Part shown: positions 39,901-51,153 of the stretch, piece after piece | How the letters are laid out: each line of letters opens with the position of its first letter | Numbering within the stretch: position 1 is the first letter of the stretch | Assembly: GCF_001640805.2 (NCBI RefSeq) | Contig: NC_066833.1 | Coordinates: forward strand, 11,209,044 to 11,273,043 | Length of the DNA stretch: 64,000 bases | Origin: Lates calcarifer | Lineage: Eukaryota; Chordata; Actinopteri; Centropomidae | Direction: 5' to 3' | The notes under the pieces: generated by a model | Told to the model about the DNA's origin: nothing | The model's database searches: none | Seen by the model: the letters and a program-made list of their open reading frames with translations, nothing else | Position numbers and translations under genes: made by a program

Positions 39901-41543
39901 TGGCTGGATAAATTCTAATCAAACCTTTTCATATAGTGTGACTGTTAAGTAAGAGTGGCTGGGTTAAGGTGGCTAGGGCAATATATAGGTGCAACTGCTT
40001 GGGTGGGTTGTGTTGTCATACATTGCAAAAGCTACCACTTTTATTTCAACCACCAGAATAAACTGAGAAACTGAGATAGGCTTGACTATATTACTGCTTG
40101 GTACCATTTTTTCTGTCTGCTGAAGCCAGCGGTATCAGAGAATAAAGAGGTGTTATATTCTTTGTAAGAGCCCACTATGTTTCTTTGAATTGACTATTAA
40201 CAGGAAATAAGCAACATTCAATGACCAAACTGTGGCTATTGTGCTCCTTCAACAGGTTATGCACATGCTATTAAAACTTGAAAGATGCAGCAAGAACATG
40301 ACTTGTGGCTGTCCATTTAAGACACAAAATCAAACTAGGTAGTCAAACAAATGGTAGAATCTCAAAGGTGAGCGCCACAAAATTTGGAGAAAGGAGTTAC
40401 AATTGAAACATACAAGGTGTGAAGACAGGATTCAGTGATCTGGTGGTCACCACAGACTAAAATAAGAATGTTTTCATTCCCTATAAGCCCCTCTGCCAGC
40501 TTATGGGGACCACACTGAGTGTGTGTAATGGCCTGGCTGTGAGAGTCCAGGGATTTAGCAGCTAGACTTGAGTCAACACTGAGGCTCATCACAAACATCA
40601 TTACTTTCTCTTGGCTTGTCCTTTTCCCTCTTCTGAGGCCCAGGTCTGATAGCTGTGTACAAATGGTCGGGAACAACGGCATGGATGGCCTAGTTTGATA
40701 AAGAATGATAGACTCAAGGGCTACTATTTTCTGGGTACATGCTTGTTTCTGCTTCCATATCCAGAGGAGAAAAAAAAGCTTTTAAGGCTTCTTGTAGACC
40801 AGATGTTATTACCATCTCTCCTACTGCGGCTCACCCTGCTTATTTAAGAGATTTCACTGATAATTCATGTATGCAATCATTGTCATCAAGGTTTAACAGG
40901 CCACTGCTGGAAGTACAGGGACTTCATTTCGTTGGAGCCGTGCAAGAAATGAAAGGGAAGGGGTGGGCACTTTGACAGAGTACTCATGAGAATGCCACAG
41001 CTACATCACAGCACTTTGGCTGTGACAAACTGCACTGATAACTTGCAAATGGAATGAAAGTTCGCATCTCCAGAATGTTTTTAATGAGTCTCCCTGAAGT
41101 GTGGCATAATAACTCTGGCATGGAGGGGGGGTGGGGTGGGGGACTGTTCGTCTGCATGCAACTCTCAGCTTTCTTTTGCCCGTTTATGCACCAGCGGCTC
41201 TTGGGACTCAGACAGGCTGTGGAAAGACATGAAAAAGCCTCTACAAAACTGTTTGTTTTCGAAAGGAAAGGCAGAGTAGGGAGGAATCCACTCAATATGA
41301 AAAAATGAAATATTTTTCCAGTTACCTTGCAATTATTCAATAAAACCCATTCAAATATAAAGAATACTGAAGACAGAACAGGCAACAGTAAAAACTCTAT
41401 CAAGGGTCTCAATCTTTTGCACTTCAGGTGAATGTTCAAAACAAGTTTTGTGTCTACATAGAAATGTAATTTTGTAGCATTACATATTTTAATCATTTTT
41501 TTTTATCTTTCAATACAAAATGGATGAGAATAATGTTTCCTAT
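36956..41543. other. Intergenic region downstream of bzw1
   Basis: No coding exon is recognised on either strand. Visible content is a (TG)n tract at 38,130, a poly(A) run of about 26 at 38,921, and an LTR-like stretch near 39,840-40,200 that has a TATATA box and an AATAAA about 170 bp further on but no confirmed ends. The longer open frames (40,362-40,682 and 40,984-41,496, minus) show no family resemblance. Confidence 0.55.
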
Positions 41544-41890
41544 CAGAGGCGGTCCTGGCTAGATTTGCGCCCCGGGCGAACCATCCCTGCCCCTTATTTG
41601 GAAGCAGTTTGTGTTGTGTGGTCTGGCATCAGTCTATCCCTCGCCCCCCTCCCCCTTGCCAACCTCTGCAGTCGCAAGTTGATCCCCCGTCCCCCTCCCC
41701 CTTGCCTCTTCGGACACACACAACCTGTATGACTCTCAGCAGCAAGTTGACGTGACAATGCGCCCATTCCACTAACTTGACATGGAAATAAGCGGTAATC
41801 TAGAAAACTGGCGAGTTTTGTTTTGAGTTTAGTTTTTGTTTTGTTTACGAGCGCCCTCACATAGATTGCCCATAGCAAAAACCGGCCCTG
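41544..41890. mobile_element. Non-autonomous hAT-like element (347 bp)
   Basis: The left end reads CAGAGGCGGTCCTGG and the right end, read inward on the other strand, CAGGGCCGGTTTTTG. These are imperfect TIRs of the CAGRG type usual for hAT elements. The flanks are TTTCCTAT (41,536-41,543) and CTTCCTAT (41,891-41,898), an 8-bp target duplication with one mismatch, which is the hAT target size. No transposase frame fits inside, so it would need a transposase supplied in trans. The interior is C-rich with a short duplicated CCCCCTCCCCCTTGCC motif. Confidence 0.75.
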
Positions 41891-41898
41891 CTTCCTAT

Positions 41899-42149
41899 GG
41901 AGAGGCAGGGCAGAACCAGTGAGAAAAAATATATATGGGAGTATATATTTACATATAGTGTGATAATTTGAAATTGCAACATGCTTTGATCTAATCAGCA
42001 GCTGATGCATGAGTTAAAAGATGACTCATTTGGTCAATAATAATGACACACAGGAAACAGATGTGTTTAAATGAACGGCCAAAAAATTAAAATTAAACCA
42101 AAGACTGCTTTAATTTTAAAGACCAATCATCAAGATCCACAAACATGCA
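41899..42149. other. Short intergenic stretch between the hAT-like element and the A module
   Basis: AT-rich, with no gene or repeat recognised. Confidence 0.5.
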
Positions 42150-43044
42150 CTTCTAATTAGCTGTGTTTTGAGTATAAAGACAAATGTATTAATTTAAGAA
42201 TGCATATACTGTGCTCTGTCAACTTTGTCCATTTTCTCATCTGTTTTCTTCTCTGTCTGCCAATTATATACTATTTCATCATACTACAACATTTAAACTG
42301 AAATAATATAATAAATAAGGGTTTTTAGCTCAATTTTGTAGTTTTGTAGTTATTGCATTCTTTTTTTCCCTACAGAAATTCTACATTTCTAGCATAGATG
42401 TATATGGTATAATTAATGTCAGAGTAAGATATCAGACTTGACTCACTTTTGGCCAAATAATCTGACGTGTAGTTATTAAGCCTAGTTATTTTTGCACATA
42501 GGGATAATAGGCAACCACAGGATACGAATGGTGTTACTTTTGCCATGCTTCGGCAACAATAGGTAGAACCCCAAAAGCAGACTCAAAAACGAAGGCACAG
42601 ATGAGTGATGAGATTCCGAGGTTTATTAATGAAAGGAAGGAGGGGATGAGAATTGGACTCGGAGGACGAATGGGGAGCAGGTCCGGGTGGCCCAGGGTGC
42701 CGGGCCGATGTTCCGGGAAAGTGCGGCAATCCACCGGGAGACCGGGAAGACTGGCCACCGAACTTTATCCGGAGGCGAGGGACTGACGGCTGCGCTGGTC
42801 GGGCTAGGCAGAGGCGAAGAACAACAAACAACAATTATTTCTTTCTCCAAAGGAAAAACACTGTGAACGCTAGAGATAATTCAGAGTAGACTCTGTAGTT
42901 CAGCCGGAACGTTACCGCGTAGGGTACTGAGACGATCTGGCAGCTTGTAGCTGGAGAACCAGGGTAGATATCTGGCAGTGATGAGTGGATATGAAACAGG
43001 TGTGACCAGTGCAACCCGTCCCGCCCCTAAAAGGAAGCAAAACC

Positions 43045-43081
<37 letters not shown>

Positions 43082-43616
43082 GGAGGGTGCCATAACAACT
43101 TTATTCAACTGGTCATCATCAACAGCTGATAGTAGACTAGCTTTTTATGTGTATTTGATCTGATCTAATCTAATCTATTTAATGTAATTAGCTGAACTTG
43201 CAAGTAAAATAAAAGTCAAAACAAAATACAGGTTCTACTGTCAACAAGATTATTGCAAACTGTCTTAAAATCACTGCATCACTTTAACTCTGTTTCTTCC
43301 CTCAAGCACATGGGCATCCAACCTCTGTGCCTCTCTCTTTCTCTCTCTTTCTTTGTCATTCTCTCCTGTAGTTTTGTGCCACTTTGTCTTTCTCCTCTTG
43401 TTGCTTTCTGCAGGTATTTCTGCCTCCTGCTGCTCCCTCAACCCTGCTGCCAACGTCTAGTCGTATTGTTGCTGTTATGAATATTATTTTTCATATTACT
43501 TTGTATCTCAGTTTAGAAGCTGCATTATGCTATGCCTTAGGTCACTGCTCTAAAAGCATTGACCTAAGGTCTGGCTGTGCAGGCAAAAATGGCACAAATT
43601 GCTGCACTACCTGGAC
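42150..43616. repeat. Segmental duplication, modules A+B, copy 1
   Basis: Near-identical to 45,711-47,157 at an offset of 3,561-3,565 bp. The part at 42,534-43,080 is GC-richer, with a (CA)n array at 43,048-43,079 that differs in length between copies. Parallel open frames on both strands (for example 42,534-42,758 minus, again at 46,095-46,319) arise from the duplication. They show no recognised domain and their host function is doubtful. Module B is about 43,300-43,616. Confidence 0.9.
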
Positions 43617-44248
43617 TAAAAATCATAGTGCATCTTCCACCTTTAAAGCATCTACAACATATTGTCTTTAAGAAAGAAAATATCTTTGTTAAAATTGTAT
43701 GGGGTCATTGATTAGAAATGTACACAAAAGTCGGCCAACATGTTATTTGGGTGGGATATTGCTGTAGAGGATCTGTACATGTAACGGTTAACTGGCTATC
43801 AGACATTAATAAAAATATGAATGTTACCAATATTAATATTACTTAATTGATTATTAAATACTGTAATAGGATTTAATTTATATTAAATCCACCTCAGATG
43901 CACCGTCCTGGAAACAGGGACAGACAGCCTATTTGCTAAATCAGTGTCATAAAGTATACTAACTTATAGTCCAACAAATTACAGTCTAACAGATTGAATG
44001 CTCACAGATCACTTTGTATTCATATGTAATTGTCATATGGCAAATAAATAAATAAAGAAAAGAAAAACAATTTTACCATTGTTTAAAACTAATGAGTTAA
44101 CTTACCCCAGATGTATTTATTTTTCTTTTCTTGAAAGAATTTTGCCAAAATATTGAACAGTTAGTCAACATCAGGAGCCCTCAGATTATGGCCGGAAGCA
44201 GATTCCCTGTTCATGTGATGTGATAAATTATTTGTCCTGTCAAACTGA
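43617..44248. other. Unique spacer between module copies
   Basis: AT-rich sequence present only once in the window. No gene or repeat is recognised. It separates the first A-B block from the first C block. Confidence 0.6.
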
Positions 44249-45712
44249 AAACCTCCACCACATGTTTATTACTGAGCTTCAAAGATACTTGTAGGTAGAT
44301 TGTGTTTCATGTTTCATGTTTACTGCGCAGATGTGAGTGCAGCATCAGTCTTCTCATCTAACTATAATTGGATGCCCAATTGTTATAAGCCCATTCTGTT
44401 GAAATGCAGGAAGGATATCTGGATGTATACACATAATGTATTCTCTGATTCTCCTGTTAACTTTGAATGTTTTCCCTCATACACTTAATGTGAAACTCCA
44501 TTTAAAGCTCATGATGAAATAAAATACATTGACCATCTCCTCTGAAATGTAACCAGGCTCATCTGAGCTCTGAGAGCAGTGACTAAGATCCTGAAACCAG
44601 TGTGGTATTTTAAAATAAGCATGGTACATTTTTTCTGTTTGTTTAGCCCTGGTTCTGTTTGTCAGGCTGTCAGGAGAAACAGGAGAAACATTTTACTGCT
44701 ACCATAGTATAAAGAACAGTCTTTATAACAATTTCAGTCTTTATAACAATTTCAATTTAAAACGGAGCATCACTCCAAACACCAACACAGCACAATTCTT
44801 TACGGTACAACCAAACAGCAAACACACACAACATCAACGAACGAACCAGCGTCCCATAAGTGAGAAATGCTCACCGTAATCAGCTGGCCTGGTGCGGGAG
44901 TAGGTGCGCTGAAGTTGCCAGGAACGCCGCAGGTCACGACACGTCCGAAGTTCGTGACGCCAAATTCTTGTGGTATATTTGATTGTGTTGTTGTGAAGAT
45001 GATGAAGAGAAGATCTTTCTTGTATATAGAAGTTTATTACAAAGAAGTTCAGCATCAAGACAAGCACCGCGGTAGCCTGTGAGAGGATCCGAGCCAATAT
45101 GGATCTCTCTCCAACAGCTCTAAACATCAGTATATATATATATATGTTAGTTGTCTTTATGATTTATATGTCCTCACTTTTCCAAGAAACAGAAAGAAGG
45201 GAGGGAAGGCCCTTATCTCTAACACCTACAGATTTATATTAACAAATGTATGGTCTTGGCTATTAACCTAAACATGAACCCAAAGACTGGAGTAAACATA
45301 AATAAATTTCAGACATTCTTAAAGGAGTGAAAACATATGTAAAACTTCAGACATTCCAAGAAAGTAAAAACCATACATGGAACATTCTGTACACCACACT
45401 TCCCTCAAGCACATGGGCATCCAATCTCTGTGCCTCTCTCTTTCTCTTTGTCATTCTCTCCTGTAGTTTTGTGCCACTTTGTCTTTCTCCTCTTGTTGCT
45501 TTCTGCAGGTATTTCTGCCTCCTGCTGCTCCCTCAACCCTGCTGCCAACGTCTAGTCGTATTGTTGCTGTTGCGAATATTATTTTTCATATTACTTTGTA
45601 TCTCAGTTTAGAAGCTGCATTATGCTATGCCTTAGGTCACTGCTCTAAAAGCATTGACCTAAGGTCTGGCTGTGCAGGCAAAAATGGCACAAATTGCTGC
45701 ACTACCTGGACT
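44249..45712. repeat. Segmental duplication, modules C+B, copy 1
   Basis: Module C (44,249 to about 45,400) recurs at 47,167 (offset 2,918). It runs directly into a B copy (about 45,400-45,712) that joins the next A copy with no spacer. The B copy here ends in ACTACCTGGA, as in copy 1. Identity is very high, with only scattered single-base differences and one AT-repeat length change, so the duplications are recent. Confidence 0.9.
44950..45225 (-). mobile_element. LTR-like block with primer-binding-site-like motif (module C, copy 1)
   Basis: Read on the minus strand, the block begins TGTTAGAGATAAGG (45,225), has an (AT)n TATA-like run (about 45,130-45,145), an AATAAA (within 45,028-45,039) and ends ...ATACCACA at about 44,970. 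It is followed within a few bases by TGGCGTCACGAAC (44,962-44,950), which resembles a retroviral primer-binding site. A size of about 256 bp fits a short LTR. No gag or pol frame follows. The LTR reading is an inference from layout only. Confidence 0.42.
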
Positions 45713-46605
45713 TCTAATTAGCTGTGTTTTGAGTATAAGGACAAATGTATTAATTTAAGAATGCATATACTGTGCTCTGTCAACTTTGTCCATTTTCTCA
45801 TCTGTTTTCTTCTCTGTCTGCCAATTATATACTATTTCATCATACTACAACATTTAAACTGAAATAATATAATAAATAAGGGTTTTTAGCTCAATTTTGT
45901 AGTTTTGTAGTTATTGCATTCTTTTTTTCCCTACAGAAATTCTACACTTCTAGCATAGATGTATATGGTATAATTAATGTCAGAGTAAGATATCAGACTT
46001 GACTCACTTTTGGCCAAATAATCTGACGTGTAGTTATTAAGCCTAGTTATTTTTGCACATAGGGATAATAGGCAACCACAGGATACGAATGGTGTTACTT
46101 TTGCCATGCTTCGGCAACAATAGGTAGAACCCCAAAAGCAGACTCAAAAACGAAGGCACAGATGAGTGATGAGATTCCGAGGTTTATTAATGAAAGGAAG
46201 GAGGGGATGAGAACTGGACTCGGAGGACGAATGGGGAGCAGGTCCGGGTGGCCCAGGGTGCCGGGCCGATGTTCCGGGAAAGTGCGGCAATCCACCGGGA
46301 GACCGGGAAGACTGGCCACCGAACTTTATCCGGAGGCGAGGGACTGACGGCTGCGCTGGTCGGGCTAGGCAGAGGCGAAGAACAACAAACAACAATTATT
46401 TCTTTCTCCAAAGGAAAAACACTGTGAACGCTAGAGATAATTCAGAGTAGACTCTGTAGTTCAGCCGGAACGTTACCGCGTAGGGTACTGAGACGATCTG
46501 GCAGCTTGTAGCTGGAGAACCAGGGTAGATATCTGGCAGTGATGAGTGGATATGAAACAGGTGTGACCAGTGCAACCCGTCCCGCCCCTAAAAGGAAGCA
46601 AAACC

Positions 46606-46646
<41 letters not shown>

Positions 46647-47157
46647 GGAGGGTGCCATAACAACTTTATTCAACTGGTCATCATCAACAGCTGATAGTAG
46701 ACTAGCTTTTTATGTGTATTTGATCTGATCTAATCTAATCTATTTAATGTAATTAGCTGAACTTGCAAGTAAAATAAAAGTCAAAACAAAATACAGGTTC
46801 TACTGTCAACAAGATTATTGCAAACTGTCTTAAAATCACTGCATCACTTTAACTCTGTTTCTTCCCTCAAGCACATGGGCATCCAACCTCTGTGCCTCTC
46901 TCTCTCTTTCTCTTTGTCATTCTCTCCTGTAGTTTTGTGCCACTTTGTCTTTCTCCTCTTGTTGCTTTCTGCAGGTATTTCTGCCTCCTGCTGCTCCCTC
47001 AACCCTGCTGCCAACGTCTAGTCGTATTGTTGCTGTTATGAATATTATTTTTCATATTACTTTGTATCTCAGTTTAGAAGCTGCATTATGCTATGCCTTA
47101 GGTCACTGCTCTAAAAGCATTGACCTAAGGTCTGGCTGTGCAGGCAAAAATGGCACA
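45711..47157. repeat. Segmental duplication, modules A+B, copy 2
   Basis: Second copy of 42,150-43,596. The (CA)n array is longer here (46,608-46,644). Its B module ends at ATGGCACA and passes to the short linker TGTCCTATC before module C. Confidence 0.9.
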
Positions 47158-47166
47158 TGTCCTATC

Positions 47167-48441
47167 AAACCTCCACCACATGTTTATTACTGAGCTTCAA
47201 AGATACTTGTAGGTAGATTGTGTTTCATGTTTCATGTTTACTGCGCAGATGTGAGTGCAGCATCAGTCTTCTCATCTAACTATAATTGGATGCCCAATTG
47301 TTATAAGCCCATTCTGTTGAAATGCAGGATGGATATCTGGATGTATACACATAATGTATTCTCTGATTCTCCTGTTAATTTTGAATGTTTTCCCTCATAC
47401 ACTTAATGTGAAACTCCATTTAAAGCTCATGATGAAATAAAATACATTGACCATCTCCTCTGAAATATAACCAGGCTCATCTGAGCTCTGAGAGCAGTGA
47501 CTAAGATCCTGAAACCAGTGTGGTATTTTAAAATAAGCATGGTACATTTTTTCTGTTTATTTAGCCCTGGTTCTGTTTGTCAGGCTGTCAGGAGAAACAG
47601 GAGAAACATTTTACTGCTACCATAGTATAAAGAACAGTCTTTATAACAATTTCAGTCTTTATAACAATTTCAATTTAAAACGGAGCATCACTCCAAACAC
47701 CAACACAGCACAATTCTTTACGGTACAACCAAACAGCAAACACACACAACATCAACGAACGAACCAGCGCCCCATAAGTGAGAAATGCTCACCGTAATCA
47801 GCTGGCCTGGTGCGGGAGTAGGTGCGCTGAAGTTGCCAGGAACGCCGCAGGTCACGACACGTCCGAAGTTCGTGACGCCAAATTCTTGTGGTATATTTGA
47901 TTGTGTTGTTGTGAAGATGATGAAGAGAAGATCTTTCTTGTATATAGAAGTTTATTACAAAGAAGTTCAGCATCAAGACAAGCACCGCGGTAGCCTGTGA
48001 GAGGATCCGAGCCAATATGGATCTCTCTCCAACAGCTCTAAACATCAGTATATATATATATATATGTTAGTTGTCTTTATGATTTATATGTCCTCACTTT
48101 TCCAAGAAACAGAAAGAAGGGAGGGAAGGCCCTTATCTCTAACACCTACAGATTTATATTAACAAATGTATGTTCTTGGCTATTAACCTAAACATGAACC
48201 CAAAGACTGGAGTAAACATAAATAAATTTCAGACATTCTTAAAGGAGTGAAAACATATGTAAAACTTCAGACATTCCAAGAAAGTAAAAACCATACATGG
48301 AACATTCTGTACACCACACTTCCCTCAAGCACATGGGCATCCAATCTCTGTGCCTCTCTCTTTCTCTTTGTTATTCTCTCCTGTAGTTTTGTGCCACTTT
48401 GTCTTTCTCCTCTTGTTGCTTTCTGCAGGCAAAAATGGCAC
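47167..48441. repeat. Segmental duplication, modules C+B, copy 2 (B shortened)
   Basis: Second full copy of module C, followed by a B copy (about 48,322-48,441) that lacks the 169-bp segment corresponding to 46,975-47,143. The flanks (TTTCTGCAG and GCAAAAATGG) are precisely joined at 48,428/48,429. Confidence 0.9.
47868..48145 (-). mobile_element. LTR-like block (module C, copy 2)
   Basis: Second copy of the LTR-like block at offset +2,918, with an AT run two bases longer. It was carried along by the segmental duplication and is not an independent insertion, because its flanks are identical to those of copy 1. Confidence 0.42.
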
Positions 48442-48451
48442 ATGTCCTATC

Positions 48452-48938
48452 AAACCTCCACCACATGTTTATTACTGAGCTTCAAAGATGCTTGTAGGTA
48501 GATTGTGTTTCATGTTTCATGTTTACTGCGCAGATGTGAGTGCAGCATCAGTCTTCTCATCTAACTATAATTGGATGCCCAATTGTTATAAGCCCATTCT
48601 GTTGAAATGCAGGAAGGATATCTGGATGTATACACATAATGTATTCTCTGATTCTCCTGTTAATTTTGAATGTTTTCCCTCATACACTTAATGTGAAACT
48701 CCATTTAAAGCTCATGATGAAATAAAATACATTGACCATCTCCTCTGAAATGTAACCAGGCTCATCTGAGCTCTGAGAGCAGTGACTAAGATCCTGAAAC
48801 CAGTGTGGTATTTTAAAATAAGCATGGTACATTTTTTCTGTTTGTTTAGCCCTGGTTCTGTTTGTCAGGCTGTCAGGAGAAACAGGAGAAACATTTTACT
48901 GCTACCATAGTATAAAGAACAGTCTTTATAACAATTTC
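48452..48938. repeat. Module C, copy 3 (truncated)
   Basis: Third copy of the first ~490 bp of module C. It breaks off after ATAACAATTTCA, in the middle of a short direct repeat present in the other copies, and is followed by unrelated sequence leading into the Polinton-like region. The break is a candidate left boundary of that element. Confidence 0.88.
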
Positions 48939-49011
48939 ATGATTTTACAGGACAGTAATAAAGTCATTCAGATTTTTCTAAGATGAAGGCAGAAAAATTA
49001 CTCATCTATCC

Positions 49012-50440
49012 TTGCTTACTCAATTCTGTGTCATTCTGAAAAAAAGTGCAATTTCAAAACACACCAAAAACCAACGTGCTCAGGGATTTTTGCTAAAATC
49101 TGGTATTAACACTTGGTTTCATGTGATGCTCCAGGTTTGTGTTTTGTCAGATATTGCACAGAATGACAATAGACAATACGGACATTTTGTCTTTGTCAGT
49201 GATGAGATGAAAGAGGTGAAAGACATCATAGTAGTATATATGTCTGTAAGAGACTGGCGTCTGTTTCGCTCTGTGATCTGCTCGGACCTTGATCAGCCTG
49301 GTTTTCCCGAGGCTCTCTATGTGGTGCAGTGGTCGAGCCGCACAGGGGCTGAAATTTACCGTGTGGAGGCAGAGAGTTTCATATCTCCTGAGGATTTTTT
49401 CTTCTTCAGTGTTTGTGTGGATAGGGATAGTGTAATAGCTGACAGAGGGCGTGAAAAATGGAAATCGCACCCATATCCACGCACCCTCGAGGAGCTCCAT
49501 TCGTGGTTTAAGGACATGTTTTTTATTCAGTGGTGTGACTGGAGGTCTCTGCAGCGAGTGTTTAGCAAGGTTGACGATGCCATCAAAAAGGACAAAATCA
49601 ATGCTGCTTTTATGAGTGTTAGAAAACGTCTTGTTTTTGACGATTTACCAACTTGTGCGCAAGATGGTCTCGTGTAGACCAAAAATCGTCAGACCAGCCG
49701 ACTACTGACCAATAAGTGGTAGGTAGTGTGTGTGTTATTATTATTATTATGATTATTTGTCATATGTGTGTATGTATTATAAAAACACTGTTTAATTGTA
49801 AACTTGTTTTTACAGAGGTTCCCAGCAGTCTGAAAGCCTCAGCATCACTAACATTGACACCTCAGACTCCACCATCATCACCGTCTATACTCTCCTGGAA
49901 TACAATGTCCTCTCCACCACAGGCATCAGCTTCTTTTGAAACACCGCAGGTGTCTCCAATCACTGCCGAGCTGGATGAAGCTGCGGAAAACATCACAACT
50001 GCAGAGACTGTTGACCACCCTCTTGGTGTGATGTCTAAAAAGTTTGTGGACAACGTGAAAATTTGCATCATCCATCTGCTCAACAACGTGTTATACAAGT
50101 ACTGGGAGGAGTTGTGCTACGGTTGTCAGATCAACCACCCCAGCCAAAAACATCACGAGTGTTTGACAGAGATCCCTGGGTATTTTTATGAGGGACATTT
50201 TGACCAACTCATGAAGAGGCTCTGGATCGTCATTTCATTCCCGCCATCTCCGACTATCTGCGTTCAAACGGGGTGTATGGTACTGAAACCAGGATTCAAG
50301 CTGTTGCAGAGACTATTTTACACGAACTAAAACATGCTGACAACATCACTGATAAAATCAAAGAAATTGTGCGACTTTCTGAAAGTCTGCATTCTGGAAA
50401 GCGGCAGATCCAACACACCCTGGTGGGCTTAGTAGTGTAA
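49012..50440 (+). pseudogene. Polinton-associated gene of unknown function, two segments, frame-broken
   Basis: The first open segment (49,012-49,677, up to 221 codons) has no family I recognise. The second (about 49,816-50,330) follows a splice-acceptor-like TTTTTACAG at 49,807-49,815. It has a Ser/Thr/Pro-rich stretch and then a compact domain with ELCYGCQINHPSQ and a HHECL Cys-His pattern, which I recall from other fish Maverick copies; its function is unknown. The frame changes at about 50,210, and the natural C-terminal part (ETILHELKHADNITDKI) continues in another frame to a stop at about 50,438. The two segments could be two exons or two genes. If an intron joins them, its donor lies near 49,670-49,720. 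Confidence 0.55.
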
Positions 50441-50475
50441 ACAAGCTTTGCAAAGCAGTCAGGTAGTCTACAGGG

Positions 50476-51150
50476 ATGGCGGTAAAGTTACCGGTTGTAA
50501 AGCGTTTTCTATTGGGTCAAGATGCGTACACACTCCATGCTAAAGCAGCTAAACATTTCCCCAGGAATCGTGTCCTGGCCAGCGGTATTGACAAACAGTT
50601 TCAGGCCGATCTGGTTGACATGTCTGAATACTGCACAGAAAATGATTGTTTGCGATACTTGTTAACGTGTATTGACGTGTTTTCAAAATACACATGGGTT
50701 AGATGTCTCAAATCCAAATCCGGACCGACGGTAACCAGTGCATTTAAGGACATTCTCAGTGAGGGACATGTACTGGTCAAACTTCAAACAGATGCAGGCA
50801 CGGAGTTTTACAATAAACATTTTCAACATCTAATGGATCAGTATAAAATCACACACTTCTCAACATCAAACGAGACGAAGGTGTGTGTAGTGGAGCGTTT
50901 CAACAGAACTTATAAGACCCGAATGTGGAGGTATTTATCAGCCGTTAATTCGCGCAGATATGTTGATGTTGCCGGCGAAGCTGTAAAAGGCACATTTTAT
51001 GAGCCAGAGTTACAGCAAGTATCATTGATAAAAACAAAACCTTTTAAATAGAGAAAATACTGGATAGAAAAAGATGGCCTGAGAAATTTAACTCGTGAAT
51101 TCCAGCAAAAGATATTGTTGATGTGCGTTAAAAGTCGCGTATTGCATGCT
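50476..51150 (+). pseudogene. Polinton integrase (RVE superfamily), internally deleted
   Basis: A retroviral-type integrase that inserts the element's DNA. The open frame 50,476-51,051 has the LLGQDAYTLH linker and all three catalytic acidic residues: Asp in QADLVDMSEY, Asp in LQTDAGTEF and Glu in VVERFNRTYKTRMW, in the spacing usual for DDE/RVE cores. After RRYVDV the sequence jumps straight to VKGTFYEPELQ, which belongs near the chromodomain in related elements. The segment between (the C-terminal part of the core and a linker, probably over 80 residues) is therefore lost. A stop at 51,049 and a further frame change precede WPEKFNS, the end of the chromodomain. The N-terminal zinc-binding part is not visible upstream. 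Not functional as it stands. Confidence 0.88.
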
Positions 51151-51153
51151 TAA

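Noticed and set aside
39840..40200. Possible solo LTR (TATATA box and AATAAA in order)
   Set aside because: No convincing TG...CA ends or target duplication were found; mentioned only in the intergenic entry.
40984..41496. 170-codon minus-strand open frame downstream of bzw1
   Set aside because: Low-complexity stretches and no recognisable domain; a frame of this length is expected by chance in several kb.
42534..43108. Overlapping open frames in the GC-rich part of module A, repeated near 46.1-46.7 kb
   Set aside because: Conservation between copies reflects recent duplication, not selection; several overlapping frames on both strands and no domain.
44834..45127. 97-codon minus-strand frame starting MFRAVGERSIL in module C
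   Set aside because: It runs across the LTR-like block and the primer-binding-like motif, so it is better explained as non-coding LTR and leader sequence.
51061..51150. Separate gene after the integrase stop
   Set aside because: Its residues match the end of the integrase chromodomain region, so it belongs to the same broken gene.
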